Origin: Firmicutes bacterium UBA3553 | Lineage (GTDB): Bacteria > Bacillota > Clostridia > Tissierellales > Sedimentibacteraceae | Assembly: GCA_002381185.1 (NCBI GenBank) | Contig: DFOA01000041.1 | Location: forward strand, 62,001 to 126,000 | Reading direction: 5' to 3' | DNA length: 64,000 bases | Shown: one piece after another, positions 44,045 through 53,726 of the stretch | Numbering within the stretch: the stretch's first letter is position 1 | How the letters are laid out: each line of letters opens with the position of its first letter | Notes under the pieces: model-generated | The model's input: only the letters and a program-made list of their open reading frames with translations | The model's database searches: none | Told to the model about the DNA's origin: nothing | Translations under genes and position numbers: made by a program

Positions 44045-44443
44045 ATGAGACCAATCAGAGTTTTAGTTGCCAAACCAGGGCTTGACGGACATGACAGAGG
44101 AGCGAAGGTTATAGCCAGGGCACTACGAGATGCCGGAATGGAAGTTATATATACAGGATTAAGACAGACTCCAGAGCAAATAGTTGCTGCTGCTGTTCAA
44201 GAGGATGTAGATGTGGTGGGACTTAGCATATTATCGGGTGCACACAATTATTTATTCCCAAGAGTTGTAGAATTGATGAATGAACAAGGTGTTGATGACG
44301 TTCTTATTATAGGCGGAGGAGTAATTCCTGATGAAGATATTCCCGGATTAAAGGAAGCAGGAGTTTCTGAAATATTTACACCTGGAACTACAACAACACA
44401 GATGATTGAATATATAAAATCAAACTTGAAAAGAGAAATATAA
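44045..44443 (+). CDS. Methylmalonyl-CoA mutase, cobalamin-binding small subunit
   Basis: This 132-residue B12-binding domain carries the base-off His motif KPGLDGHDRGAKV, then LSILSGAHNYLFPRV and IIGGGVIPDEDIPGLKEAGV. It joins the large subunit in a heterodimer. AGGAGGAATAAG precedes the ATG, 14 bases after the large subunit. It is followed at once by its metallochaperone gene. Confidence 0.92.
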   Translation: MRPIRVLVAKPGLDGHDRGAKVIARALRDAGMEVIYTGLRQTPEQIVAAAVQEDVDVVGLSILSGAHNYLFPRVVELMNEQGVDDVLIIGGGVIPDEDIPGLKEAGVSEIFTPGTTTTQMIEYIKSNLKREI

Positions 44444-44444
44444 A

Positions 44445-45380
44445 ATGGAATTAATTTCGCGTATGCTTGCAGGGGAAAAGAGAGCATGTGCAAGGCTTAT
44501 AACTGCAGTTGAAAACAACCCTGAAGAAGCTGAAAAAATATTAAGAGAAATTCATGCGTTTACAGGCAATGCCAATGTTATAGGTATTACAGGACCTCCG
44601 GGAGCAGGGAAGAGCACACTTACAGACAAGGTTGTCAAATCTCTTGTGGATGAAGGCAAGAAGGTGGGCATAATAGCTGTTGATCCCACAAGTCCTTATT
44701 CAGGCGGTTCAATCCTGGGAGACAGAATCAGGATGCAGGATTTGGCTCTTAATCCAAATGTTTTTATAAGAAGCATGGGAACAAGAGGTCAGCTTGGAGG
44801 TCTTTCGAAATATACAAAAAATGCGCTAAAGATACTTGATGCTGCAGGCTATGATTATATAATTATAGAAACTGTCGGTGTGGGACAATCGGAAGTTGAT
44901 ATCGTTAAAACAGCAGACACTATATTAATGGTTATGGTACCGGGTCTTGGTGATGACATACAGTCCATTAAGGCAGGCATTATGGAAATCGGAGATATAT
45001 TTGTCATAAATAAAAGTGACTTGTTTGGTGCCGACAGGACTGCAACCGAAGTCAACATGATGCTTGATTTAACTATGAGCATGGAAAGAAGACCGCCTGT
45101 GGTGAAAGTAACTGCATCTAAAAACGAAGGTATCAGGGAGTTGGTTTCTGAAATAAAAAATCATATTGATTATTTAAAAACCAGCGGAAAACTTGAAGAA
45201 AGACGAAAAAACAATATGAAGCTTGAGGTCGTGGAACTTATTGAATCAGAACTCAGAAAAATAGTAATCTCTCACACAACCAGCGAAAACAAGCTTGAAT
45301 CGGAAGTAAATAAAATAATTAATAAAGAAAAAAATATGTATGAAGTAAGAGACGAGTTTTTGAGAACAATTAAGGAATGA
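44445..45380 (+). CDS. meaB: MeaB-type GTPase chaperone of the mutase
   Basis: This 311-residue G3E-family GTPase protects and loads the B12 cofactor of the mutase. P-loop GPPGAGKST (near residues 47-55), VDPTSPYSGGSILGDRIRM, ETVGVGQSEVD and NKSD are visible. It starts one base after the small-subunit stop. The set mutase-small subunit-MeaB-epimerase is a complete handling unit for methylmalonyl-CoA. Confidence 0.93.
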   Translation: MELISRMLAGEKRACARLITAVENNPEEAEKILREIHAFTGNANVIGITGPPGAGKSTLTDKVVKSLVDEGKKVGIIAVDPTSPYSGGSILGDRIRMQDLALNPNVFIRSMGTRGQLGGLSKYTKNALKILDAAGYDYIIIETVGVGQSEVDIVKTADTILMVMVPGLGDDIQSIKAGIMEIGDIFVINKSDLFGADRTATEVNMMLDLTMSMERRPPVVKVTASKNEGIRELVSEIKNHIDYLKTSGKLEERRKNNMKLEVVELIESELRKIVISHTTSENKLESEVNKIINKEKNMYEVRDEFLRTIKE

Positions 45381-45388
45381 GGTGCATT

Positions 45389-45790
45389 ATGGTAAAAAAA
45401 ATAGACCATGTAGGTATAGCTGTAAAAAATTTAGATGAAGCTTTAAAATTTTATGAAAATGTTCTTGGATTGAAATCTGCAGGAACAGAAGTTGTTGAAG
45501 AACAAAAAGTAAAGGTTGCATTCCTGCCTACGGGTGATTCTGAGGTTGAACTCTTGGAAGCCACATCTGAAGACAGTCCTGTAGCTAAATTCATTGAAAA
45601 AAACGGCGAAGGCATTCAACATATTGCATACAGAGTCGATGATGTTGAAGCAGCTATAGCAAAAATGAAAGAGCTGGGAATGAGAATGATAGATGAAAAA
45701 CCTCGCTACGGAGCAGGGGGAGCAAAAATAGCTTTCTGTCATCCAAAAAGCACCGGAGGAGTTCTTGTGGAACTTTGTCAGAGAGGCTAA
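45389..45790 (+). CDS. mce: Methylmalonyl-CoA epimerase
   Basis: This 133-residue VOC-fold enzyme converts the (S) and (R) forms of methylmalonyl-CoA. It opens KKIDHVGIAVKNLDEALKFYENVLG (metal His) and has GEGIQHIAYRVDDVEAAIAKMKELG with a second His and CHPKSTGGVLVELCQ with the Glu ligand. Start 45389 is chosen for TGAGGTGCATT. No carboxylase or decarboxylase subunit lies in the window. Confidence 0.93.
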   Translation: MVKKIDHVGIAVKNLDEALKFYENVLGLKSAGTEVVEEQKVKVAFLPTGDSEVELLEATSEDSPVAKFIEKNGEGIQHIAYRVDDVEAAIAKMKELGMRMIDEKPRYGAGGAKIAFCHPKSTGGVLVELCQRG

Positions 45791-45850
45791 TAGTTATTTT
45801 TCGGGAGAGGGGATTGTTCCATCTCTTATCATTTCACGTTAAAGTTCAAA

Positions 45851-45881
45851 CAGTACACTTCATTACCAATGAAGTGTACTG
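45851..45881. terminator. Perfect hairpin between convergent units
   Basis: A 14-bp perfect stem pairs 45851-45864 with 45868-45881 around ACC. There is no T-run, so it may rely on the stem alone or be a protein site. Confidence 0.55.
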
Positions 45882-45933
45882 CATCCATTTCATACAATCG
45901 TAAAGTGTTAACTTTACCTTATTATTAAAATCA

Positions 45934-47871
45934 TCATTCATCTTCCAGAGAAGATAATTTCTTCCAAAGCGTAGTCCTGCTTATATCAAGTGCTTTGCAT
46001 ATCTTTGAGCGGTTTCCGTCATATTTTTCCATGTACCATTTTATTATGTTTTTCTCCATTGATTCAAGGGTATTTGGAGTTAAAACAATGTGATTGTCCA
46101 GGTCATTCTGTTCTTTTGGGTCATATGATTCATCTTCAACTAAATTGACTTCGCTTTTGATTATGTCATCGGTAGTAAGAATTTCATTATTTGATAATAT
46201 AACTATTCTCATAATATAATTTACCAGCTCTCTTATGTTTCCGGTCCAATTGTGATTTTGAAATGATTGAATAAAGTTCGGGCTGCATGATTTAATATTC
46301 TTGTTGTACCTGGCTCTGAATAAAGACAGGTAGTGCTCTATTAACAAGGGGATATCATCCTTTCTTTTATTCAGCGGCGGTATTGAAATATTAAGAACAT
46401 TGAGCCTGTAATATAAATCATGCCTGAATGTGCCGTTTTCCACAGCTTTAATTAAATTTGAATTTGTAGCGGCAATTATTCTGATGCTGATAGGAATCAT
46501 CCTTGTACCGCCTATACGCATTACCTGGCGCTCCTGCAATACCCTGAGCAGTTGAACCTGTGCTGTCAAAGGCAGAAGACCTAATTCATCTAAGAACAAT
46601 GTTCCGTTATGCGCCAGCTCAAACAATCCTGGTTTACCGCCGGCCTTGGCTCCCGTGAAGGAGCCTTCTTCATATCCAAAGAGCTCGCTTTCCAACAGGT
46701 TTTGTGACAGCGCCGCACAATTGATTGCAACAAATGGCTGGTCTCTCCGGCTTGAAGCATTGTGAATGCTTTGGGCGAACATCTCTTTTCCTGTTCCGCT
46801 TTCTCCTATTATAAGAATCGTGCTTTCAGTATTGGCATACTGTTTTGCCTTATTTATGCAATTTTTCATTTCAAGAGAAACTGTTGTGGCTTCAAGGTCT
46901 TTAAATGTTATGTACGCGAGCATGCCTTTTTTCATGTTCTGACGGCGAACATTCTGGTCCAGTTTAGATATAAATGAGCTTTTTTGAAAAATTAATACGG
47001 TGCCTATATATGATTCCTTGGCAAACAAAGGAGTTGACCGGATCAATATTTTATTTCCGGAAAAATCAATTTCTTTTCCCAACTCGTTCTTTTTTTTGTT
47101 TATAATTTCCATTAAGTTGTACTTGCTTATAAAATTGCTGATAGGCTGTCCCACTATATCCTGATCATCGTTCAGCAGCAACAGTTTTTTACCTGTATTA
47201 TTTATAAGCGTTATAATGTTCTTTTCGTTCAAATAAATAACTCCATCAGGCATTTCGTCTATAAAAGTCCTTAGTTGTTTTTCATGCTGGAGCTGTCTTT
47301 CTTGCGCATATTTAATCAATGAGGCTTTAGAAAGAATTTCTTTCATGGCATAATTGCTTGTGCTGTACATGACTGAAGCAAGTCCTAATTTTTTACATAC
47401 ATCTTCTATGTAGCTGTAGCCGCATACAACCACTTCATTTTTATCTCTGTATGCGTCATAGACACATTGTTCAATTTCATGGACGTTGGTGTAATAATAT
47501 TCCTTCAGGTTTATGTTAAACATATTGATTATGTTGGAAAAGTTCTCCGTAATGCATTTATCATAATGTATGAAGGCAATATTTTTTGATGTTTTCATAG
47601 CCTCCATAATAGAAGTTATTATGTCAAATGGTGTGGAGTCGGCTTCCAGTACAGGTATGTCTGTGACTTTACGGATCATTTTTGCTGTGGCTCCACGGCT
47701 GACAATTATAGAAATAGGATATTCCCTTATATATTTACAAACAAGTCCTACAGCATCTTCCAGAGCATTTTCAATCAGAATAAAATCCGTAAAGGATATT
47801 TCACGGGTAGTGTTATAAACCATTTGAGTAAATTGTTTGTTTGGTGATGTTATTATAAATTTTGGAATCAT
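45934..47871 (-). CDS. PrpR-like sigma-54-dependent transcription activator
   Basis: This 645-residue activator works with sigma-54 RNA polymerase. Residues 1-170 resemble PrpR_N, a sensor of propionate-pathway metabolites (ISIIVSRGATAKMIRKVTDIPV). A PAS domain follows (TFIDEMPDGVIYLNEKN), then the AAA+ domain with GESGTGKE, the sigma-54 loop GSFTGA (for GAFTGA), LFLDELG and NIRELVN, and a Fis-type helix-turn-helix at the C-terminus (NRSKICKALDISRTTLWKKL). Start 47871 has GAGGAGGGATTAT. It is divergent from the deacylase operon and convergent with the mutase operon. Confidence 0.9.
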   Translation of the reverse strand: MIPKFIITSPNKQFTQMVYNTTREISFTDFILIENALEDAVGLVCKYIREYPISIIVSRGATAKMIRKVTDIPVLEADSTPFDIITSIMEAMKTSKNIAFIHYDKCITENFSNIINMFNINLKEYYYTNVHEIEQCVYDAYRDKNEVVVCGYSYIEDVCKKLGLASVMYSTSNYAMKEILSKASLIKYAQERQLQHEKQLRTFIDEMPDGVIYLNEKNIITLINNTGKKLLLLNDDQDIVGQPISNFISKYNLMEIINKKKNELGKEIDFSGNKILIRSTPLFAKESYIGTVLIFQKSSFISKLDQNVRRQNMKKGMLAYITFKDLEATTVSLEMKNCINKAKQYANTESTILIIGESGTGKEMFAQSIHNASSRRDQPFVAINCAALSQNLLESELFGYEEGSFTGAKAGGKPGLFELAHNGTLFLDELGLLPLTAQVQLLRVLQERQVMRIGGTRMIPISIRIIAATNSNLIKAVENGTFRHDLYYRLNVLNISIPPLNKRKDDIPLLIEHYLSLFRARYNKNIKSCSPNFIQSFQNHNWTGNIRELVNYIMRIVILSNNEILTTDDIIKSEVNLVEDESYDPKEQNDLDNHIVLTPNTLESMEKNIIKWYMEKYDGNRSKICKALDISRTTLWKKLSSLEDE

Positions 47872-47920
47872 ATAATCCCTCCTCGAGAGCACTTTTAGAT
47901 ACGTTAAAAAAATAAACTTT

Positions 47921-47958
47921 GTTTATAAACTGAACACCGCAATGTTCAGTTTATAAAC
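47921..47958. promoter_or_regulatory. Palindromic upstream activator site
   Basis: Perfect 16-bp arms (47921-47936 and 47943-47958) with a 6-base centre, 51 bases before the sigma-54 promoter. This is the expected enhancer position for the divergent activator. Confidence 0.8.
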
Positions 47959-48008
47959 ATTATAATAATAATTAAGCTTCTATGCAACCAAAATCAGCAA
48001 TTTTTTTT

Positions 48009-48024
48009 TGGCACGACTTTTGCT
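48009..48024 (+). promoter_or_regulatory. Sigma-54 (-24/-12) promoter
   Basis: TGGCACGACTTTTGCT matches the consensus TGGCACN5TTGCW, with GG and GC at the right 12-base spacing. It lies 93 bases before the operon's first ATG. Confidence 0.92.
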
Positions 48025-48116
48025 ATAAAGTATGCAACAGTGCTGTATAAGAAGTCAAAGGCTCATTAATTGAATCATGTGCTTTAATAAAATGTATTAA
48101 AAAATTGGAGGCTAAT

Positions 48117-49304
48117 ATGGAAGAAAAACTAAATCAAATGATTGACAGTGAGGCAGTGAAGCTTACTCAGGAGCTAATCAGGATTCCAAGCCATAAGTTT
48201 ACGGAAAACAGGGAATATGCTGTATCTGAATTCATTTTTAATTACTGCAAAAATAAAGGACTGGAGGTGGAATATCAGGAGGTCGAAGGGGTAAGAAGAA
48301 ATGTAATAGCCAGGTTAAAAGGCAATGGAACAGGAAAAAACCTGATTTTTAACGGTCATATTGATACAGTTCCTCCGTATGAAATGGATTTCGATCCTTT
48401 TAGTGCAGAAATTGTTGGCGGGTATGTGCAGGGAAGAGGCTCTAATGATATGAAGGGTGCTGTTGCTTGCATGATTACATCTATGCTGAACATTAAGAAC
48501 AAAGGAAAGGTATTAGGCGGAGATATTATTCTGACAGCTGCCGTAGGAGAAGAAGAAAAAAGCGATGGTACTGAGCATATTGTTAAGAGCGGAATCAAAG
48601 CGGATGGAGCAATAGTGGGAGAGCCGTCAAACTATGGTTACGCTTTAGGACACAGAGGTCTTGAATGGCTTGAAATAAGAATTGAAGGTAAACTTGCACA
48701 CGGCGGAATTCCTGAACTTGGTATTAATGCTATTTCAAAGGCTGTCAAATTAATCAACAGAATTGAAGTGGAATTGATGCCTAAGCTGAAATTAAGACAG
48801 AATGAGTGGATGGGGCCATCGGTTATGAATTTTGGATTAATCAAGGGGGGCACTCAGCCCAGTTCAGTTGCGGACAGCTGTATTATTCAAATAGACAGAA
48901 GATATTTGCCTGAAGAAAATGTTGAATCCGTAATAAAAGAGTATCAGGACATCATCGATAAATTAAGTTTGGAAGACAATGAGTTTAAGGCTGAAATTAT
49001 CAGGATGGAATCTAATCTGATGGAGGAATTTGACCATGCGCCGTTGATTGCACAGCCTGATTCAGATATTGCCAGGACTGTATACGGTGTTTTAAAGGAA
49101 TTTAATGACAAAGAACCGAATATTGAAAAAAGAAGGGGCTGGACAGATGCCGGAGTATTGTCCACATACGGAAAAATTCCGACAGTTGTAACAGGCCCCG
49201 GAGATTTAAAATATTCCCACGCCAAAAATGAAAAGATACCTGTTTCAGACTTAGTAAATTATGTTGAAATCTATACTCGTATAGCAGAAAAGTTTTGTCA
49301 ATAA
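48117..49304 (+). CDS. M20-family amidohydrolase (ArgE/DapE type)
   Basis: This 395-residue zinc hydrolase removes acyl groups from N-acyl amino acids or cuts dipeptides. Metal motifs are FNGHIDTVPP (His, Asp), GRGSNDMKGAV (Asp), AAVGEEEKSDG (catalytic Glu and Glu) and a late KYSHAKNE (His). The YALGHRGLEWLEI and HGGIPELGINAI runs fit the dimerisation domain. Start 48117 has TTGGAGGCTAAT. It is first in the sigma-54 operon. Confidence 0.88.
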   Translation: MEEKLNQMIDSEAVKLTQELIRIPSHKFTENREYAVSEFIFNYCKNKGLEVEYQEVEGVRRNVIARLKGNGTGKNLIFNGHIDTVPPYEMDFDPFSAEIVGGYVQGRGSNDMKGAVACMITSMLNIKNKGKVLGGDIILTAAVGEEEKSDGTEHIVKSGIKADGAIVGEPSNYGYALGHRGLEWLEIRIEGKLAHGGIPELGINAISKAVKLINRIEVELMPKLKLRQNEWMGPSVMNFGLIKGGTQPSSVADSCIIQIDRRYLPEENVESVIKEYQDIIDKLSLEDNEFKAEIIRMESNLMEEFDHAPLIAQPDSDIARTVYGVLKEFNDKEPNIEKRRGWTDAGVLSTYGKIPTVVTGPGDLKYSHAKNEKIPVSDLVNYVEIYTRIAEKFCQ

Positions 49305-49340
49305 AGATTAACCGTATCTTTTAATATAAAGGAGAGTATC

Positions 49341-50708
49341 ATGCTGGATATAAAAATAGTAAACGGTAAAATACTGGATGTTGTTAATAAAACAATCATA
49401 GAAGGAGATGTTGGCATAAAGGATGGAAAGATAACTGATATAGGCTCAGTACCGCACCAGGCTAAGGAGGTTATCGATGCTGCCGGCAAATATATATCAC
49501 CGGGTTTTATAGATATACATATGCATGAAGAGGATTTTTCTCTTACTAAAAAGAAAGAATATGACATTGCGGATACAATGCTGAATATGGGGGTAACAAC
49601 CTGCGCAGTGGGAAACTGCGGAAACAACAGACAAAGTATTCAGGAATTGTGCGGATTTATACAGGAACATGGAAACCCTGTAAATTATATGTCTTTCATA
49701 GGGCATAATTACCTGAGAAATGAAGCAGGCAATACAGATATTTATAAAGAATCTTCCAAGGAACAGTTAGCAAGAATGCAGGCGTTAGTATCATCTGCAA
49801 TTGATTTTGGAGCAATAGGACTGTCGTATGGACTGGAATACTGCCCCGGAATCAGCACAAATGAGGCCATAGGAGTTGCAAAAGAAATTCATGGCAGAAA
49901 GGATCTCCTTTTGGCCGCACACTATCGGAAGGACTCAATATTTGCATTAGAATCCATAAAGGAAATGGCAGTAATAGGAAGGGAGACTGATATACCCTTT
50001 CAAATATCTCATTTGTCCAGCTGTAGCGCCTTTGGCAATATGACAGAAGCTCTTAAGTTGATAGAGGAATTAATAAACAGCGGAATAGATTTGTCGGTTG
50101 ATGCATACCCTTATGCTGCGTTCAGCACTTTTATAGGTTCTGCGGTATTTGATGAAGGATGTTTTGAATTATGGAACAAAAGCTACGATTCAATAATGCT
50201 TACGGAAGAACCTTTCAAAGGGAGGTTCTGCGACAAGGAGCTTTTTGAAAAAGCACGAAGAGAATATCCGAAAATGCTTGCGGTTGCTTATGTAATGAAT
50301 GAGGAAGAAATAATTGAAGCATTAAACCATCCTCTTGTTATGATTGCAAGTGATGGAATTTACAGAAATCATTCGGGACATCCGAGAGGAGCTGGAACAT
50401 TCCCAAGAGTAATCGGACATTATGCAAGAGACAAAAAAGCAGTGGATTTATTTGATGCAATATATAAGATGACTTATATGCCCGCCAAACGGCTGAACCT
50501 GAAAAGGAAAGGTATTCTGGCAGAAGGATTTGATGCGGATATAGTAATTTTTGACTATAATACAATAATTGATAAGGCAACGTTCGAGAATCCGCAACTA
50601 AGACCGGAAGGCATTGAAAGTGTAATAATAGATGGTAAGGTTGCCGTGAAGGGAGGAATAACTTTAAATCATACTTTAGGTAAGTTTTACAAGCGTGGGG
50701 AAGCATAA
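49341..50708 (+). CDS. N-acyl-D-amino-acid deacylase-type amidohydrolase
   Basis: This 455-residue amidohydrolase-fold protein resembles D-aminoacylases. It has PGFIDIHMHEED (metal His pair), GNCGNNRQS, IGLSYGLEYCPG, AHYRKDS, ISHLSSC, VDAYPYAA and ASDGIYRNHSGHPRGAGTFPRVI, ending in the family's urease-like beta domain (LAEGFDADIVIFDYN). Known members cut N-acyl-D-amino acids. AAAGGAGAGTATC precedes the ATG. It follows the M20 gene by 36 bases. Confidence 0.85.
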   Translation: MLDIKIVNGKILDVVNKTIIEGDVGIKDGKITDIGSVPHQAKEVIDAAGKYISPGFIDIHMHEEDFSLTKKKEYDIADTMLNMGVTTCAVGNCGNNRQSIQELCGFIQEHGNPVNYMSFIGHNYLRNEAGNTDIYKESSKEQLARMQALVSSAIDFGAIGLSYGLEYCPGISTNEAIGVAKEIHGRKDLLLAAHYRKDSIFALESIKEMAVIGRETDIPFQISHLSSCSAFGNMTEALKLIEELINSGIDLSVDAYPYAAFSTFIGSAVFDEGCFELWNKSYDSIMLTEEPFKGRFCDKELFEKARREYPKMLAVAYVMNEEEIIEALNHPLVMIASDGIYRNHSGHPRGAGTFPRVIGHYARDKKAVDLFDAIYKMTYMPAKRLNLKRKGILAEGFDADIVIFDYNTIIDKATFENPQLRPEGIESVIIDGKVAVKGGITLNHTLGKFYKRGEA

Positions 50709-50748
50709 GGGGTATTAAAAAAATTATAATAAAATCAGGAGGATTTAT

Positions 50749-52149
50749 ATGACAAGCGAAAGTAAAAAGAAGTTCAGAGTTCCACACACCTATGTAATAC
50801 TGTTCGGCATGATTATAATTATGGCTATACTAACTTATGTAATACCTGCTGGACAGTACCAAAAAGTTGAATTAAATGACAGAATGGTTGTTGATCCAAA
50901 TTCATATTCCACAGTTGAAGCTAACCCTGCAAAACCATTTGACATTCTGAAGGCCTTTCCAAAAGGACTGGCTGCGGCACAAAGCATTGTATTCTTTATT
51001 TTTATAGTAGGAGGCTCTTTTAATGTGCTGAATCAAACCGGTGCCATAGAAGCAGGGATAGGGAAAATAGCACTGGGCTTAAAAGGAAAGGAGACGCTGC
51101 TGATTCCGATTATTGTATTTGTATTCTCTTTAGGCGGGGGTACAATCGGCATGGCTGAAGAAGCCATAGTATTTGTTCCGATAGGCATAGCTTTGGCACG
51201 TGCATTGGGCTATGATGCCGTTGTGGGTATGGCAATCGTTTCATTGGGAGCAGCCGCAGGATTCACATCGGGATTCATGAATCCTTTTACAGTCGGAGTA
51301 GCTCAGGGAATCGCTGAGGTTCCTATGTTCTCAGGAATTGGTATGAGGCTTGTAATCTGGGTATGTACATTGTTGATAGTTATTATATATATCTACAGAT
51401 ACGCAAATAAGGTAAAGGCGGATCCTATGAACAGCTTGGTGCATGAACTGGAAGCTGAGGAAAAAGACAAGGCGATAGATTTAAGCACCATTAAGCAGCT
51501 GACGAAAAGAGACATAATAGTATTGTTGATTTTTGGTTTGGGAATGTTATTGCTGGTATTCGGCGTGTTCAAATACGGATGGTATATTACGGAGATAGCG
51601 GCTATATTTCTTGCAATAGGTATTTTATCGGGACTTGTGACAGGAACAAGTCTTGATGATATTGCTAAACAATTTATAGCAGGGGCAAAGGATATGGCAA
51701 CCGGAGCTTTGGTTGTGGGATTAGCCAGAGGAATCCTTATAATCATGGAAGGCAGTATGATTATAGATACTATAGTTTATTCATTGGCGGCTGTAATTAC
51801 AAGCCTGCCTAAAGTAATCAGTGCCATAGGCATGTTGCTCGTTCAATCCTTCTTGAATCTGATAATTCCTTCAGGTTCCGGACTGGCGGCTACAACAATG
51901 CCTATTATGTCCCCTCTTTCAGATGTAATCGGCTTAACAAGGCAAACAGCAGTTCTTGCATATCAATTTGGCGATGGTATAACAAATTCAATAGTCCCTA
52001 CATCAGGTGTACTGCTTGCCAATCTTTCTATAGCTAAAATTAAATATGAAGAATGGTTCAAGTTTGTGGGACCGCTTATGATTTTATGGACTTTGATGGC
52101 AAGTATATTCATGATTATTGCAACATTAATCAATTACGGACCGTTTTAA
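50749..52149 (+). CDS. YfcC-family membrane transporter
   Basis: This 466-residue carrier has about twelve membrane segments and the YfcC/ArsB-NhaD-like patterns: VPHTYVILFGMIIIMAILTYVIPAG at the start, SLGGGTIGMAEEAIVFVPIG, SLGAAAGFTSGFMNPFTVGVAQGIAEVP and IPSGSGLAATTMPIMSPLSDVIG. Family members include proposed basic amino-acid or short-chain acid carriers. Its place between deacylases and a CoA-transferase suggests uptake of the acylated substrate. CAGGAGGATTTAT precedes the ATG. Confidence 0.8.
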   Translation: MTSESKKKFRVPHTYVILFGMIIIMAILTYVIPAGQYQKVELNDRMVVDPNSYSTVEANPAKPFDILKAFPKGLAAAQSIVFFIFIVGGSFNVLNQTGAIEAGIGKIALGLKGKETLLIPIIVFVFSLGGGTIGMAEEAIVFVPIGIALARALGYDAVVGMAIVSLGAAAGFTSGFMNPFTVGVAQGIAEVPMFSGIGMRLVIWVCTLLIVIIYIYRYANKVKADPMNSLVHELEAEEKDKAIDLSTIKQLTKRDIIVLLIFGLGMLLLVFGVFKYGWYITEIAAIFLAIGILSGLVTGTSLDDIAKQFIAGAKDMATGALVVGLARGILIIMEGSMIIDTIVYSLAAVITSLPKVISAIGMLLVQSFLNLIIPSGSGLAATTMPIMSPLSDVIGLTRQTAVLAYQFGDGITNSIVPTSGVLLANLSIAKIKYEEWFKFVGPLMILWTLMASIFMIIATLINYGPF

Positions 52150-52164
52150 TTATTTTATAAATCT

Positions 52165-52195
52165 AAAGCTCCCTGAAACTCGGGGAGCTTTTATT
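52165..52195 (+). terminator. Hairpin between transporter and CoA-transferase
   Basis: AAAGCTCCC (52165-52173) pairs with GGGGAGCTTTT (52182-52192), then TATTT. The next gene would depend on read-through or its own promoter. Confidence 0.75.
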
Positions 52196-52222
52196 TAAAT
52201 GAAATTGTGCTAGGAGGAATTA

Positions 52223-53713
52223 ATGGAAAGAATCAGGTGCGCTGGCTTGATGCATAAAGTTATGAGTGCGGAAAGTGCAGCAAAGTTAATTAAGAATGAC
52301 AGTATTGTCGGTACATCAGGATTTACTCCGGCCGGATATCCAAAGGCGGTTCCGCTTGCATTGGCAGAGAGAGTAAAAAACGGCGAGAATATACAAATAG
52401 ATTTAATAACGGGGGCTTCAGTGGGGCCAGAACTGGACGGTGTATGGGCGAAAAGCGGAATTATCAGGAGAAGATACCCTTATCAGACAAACTCTTCATT
52501 GAGGAATTTAATAAACAGTGGAAAAGTGCAATATAATGATATGCACCTGAGCCATTCTGCCCAGCAGATAAAGTATGGATTTTTGGGAAAGATTGATGTC
52601 GCAATAATAGAAGCTATTGCAATCATGGAGAACGGTGGAATAGTTCCAAGTACGTCTGTCGGAAATTCAAATGTAATTATAGAGCATGCAGAAAGTGTCA
52701 TAGTGGAAATAAATCTGTCACAGCCTATGGAACTTGAGGGAATTCATGATATTTATTCTGTTGAGAAGCCGCCGCTTACAAAATCTATTCCACTAAACAA
52801 AACAGATGACAGAATAGGTATGGCATATATACCATGTGACTTAGATAAAATTGCGGCTGTTGTCATAACTGATATGGAGGATCAAACAAGCAGTGTGGCT
52901 CCTGTTGATGAAGCTTCAGAACGCATGGCTGAAAATCTTATAGATTTTTTAAATTCAGAAGTAAAAAAAGGCAGACTTCCGCGAAACCTGCTTCCGCTTC
53001 AGTCCGGAGTAGGAAGTGTTGCGAATGCTGTACTGGGAGGATTGTGTAAATCTAATTTTAAAGATTTGGATTTCTATTCGGAGGTTTTACAGGATTCTGC
53101 ATTGGATTTGATTGAGTGCGGAAAATTAAGAAGTGCTTCTGCCTCCTCCTTGACAATTTCACCTCAACGCTTAAAGAGTTTCTACAAGAATATATCTGAT
53201 TATAAGGGGAAAATAGTTTTGAGGCCTCAGGAAATAAGCAATCATCCGGAAATTATCCGAAGGCTGGGTATAATATCAATGAATACTGCCATAGAGGTTG
53301 ATATTTTTGGAAATGTAAATTCAACTCATTTAGTGGGTAGTAAAATGATGAACGGTATAGGGGGTTCAGGAGATTTTACACGTAATGCATATATATCAAT
53401 TTTCACTACTGAATCGACGGCATTAGGAGGAAGAGTATCATCAATTGTTCCTATGGTATCTCATGTTGACCATACAGAGCATGATGTAATGGTAATAATA
53501 ACGGAAAAGGGTGTTGCCGATTTAAGAGGATTATCTCCTAGGGAACGCGCAGAATCATTAATAGAAAACTGTGCACACAATGATTACAAAGAAATGCTTA
53601 AAGATTATTATATGAGAGCTATGAAGGAAACTCAAGGAGCTCATACTCCTCATATATTAAAAGAAGCACTGTCCTGGCATGAAAGGTTTGTACAGACGGG
53701 GTCAATGAAATAA
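52223..53713 (+). CDS. Acetyl-CoA hydrolase/CoA-transferase family protein
   Basis: This 496-residue enzyme moves CoA between acids, or hydrolyses acyl-CoA. Family motifs are GTSGFTPAGYPKAVP, LQSGVGSVANAVLGGL, DLDFYSEVLQDSALDL (catalytic Glu), NGIGGSGDFTRNAYISIF and TEKGVADLRGLSPRERA. Closest types are succinyl-CoA:acetate transferase and propionyl-CoA:succinate transferase, so it could activate the acyl acid freed by the deacylases. TAGGAGGAATTA precedes the ATG. It lies 73 bases after the transporter gene, beyond a terminator. Confidence 0.88.
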   Translation: MERIRCAGLMHKVMSAESAAKLIKNDSIVGTSGFTPAGYPKAVPLALAERVKNGENIQIDLITGASVGPELDGVWAKSGIIRRRYPYQTNSSLRNLINSGKVQYNDMHLSHSAQQIKYGFLGKIDVAIIEAIAIMENGGIVPSTSVGNSNVIIEHAESVIVEINLSQPMELEGIHDIYSVEKPPLTKSIPLNKTDDRIGMAYIPCDLDKIAAVVITDMEDQTSSVAPVDEASERMAENLIDFLNSEVKKGRLPRNLLPLQSGVGSVANAVLGGLCKSNFKDLDFYSEVLQDSALDLIECGKLRSASASSLTISPQRLKSFYKNISDYKGKIVLRPQEISNHPEIIRRLGIISMNTAIEVDIFGNVNSTHLVGSKMMNGIGGSGDFTRNAYISIFTTESTALGGRVSSIVPMVSHVDHTEHDVMVIITEKGVADLRGLSPRERAESLIENCAHNDYKEMLKDYYMRAMKETQGAHTPHILKEALSWHERFVQTGSMK

Positions 53714-53726
53714 CTGCAACATGGTT

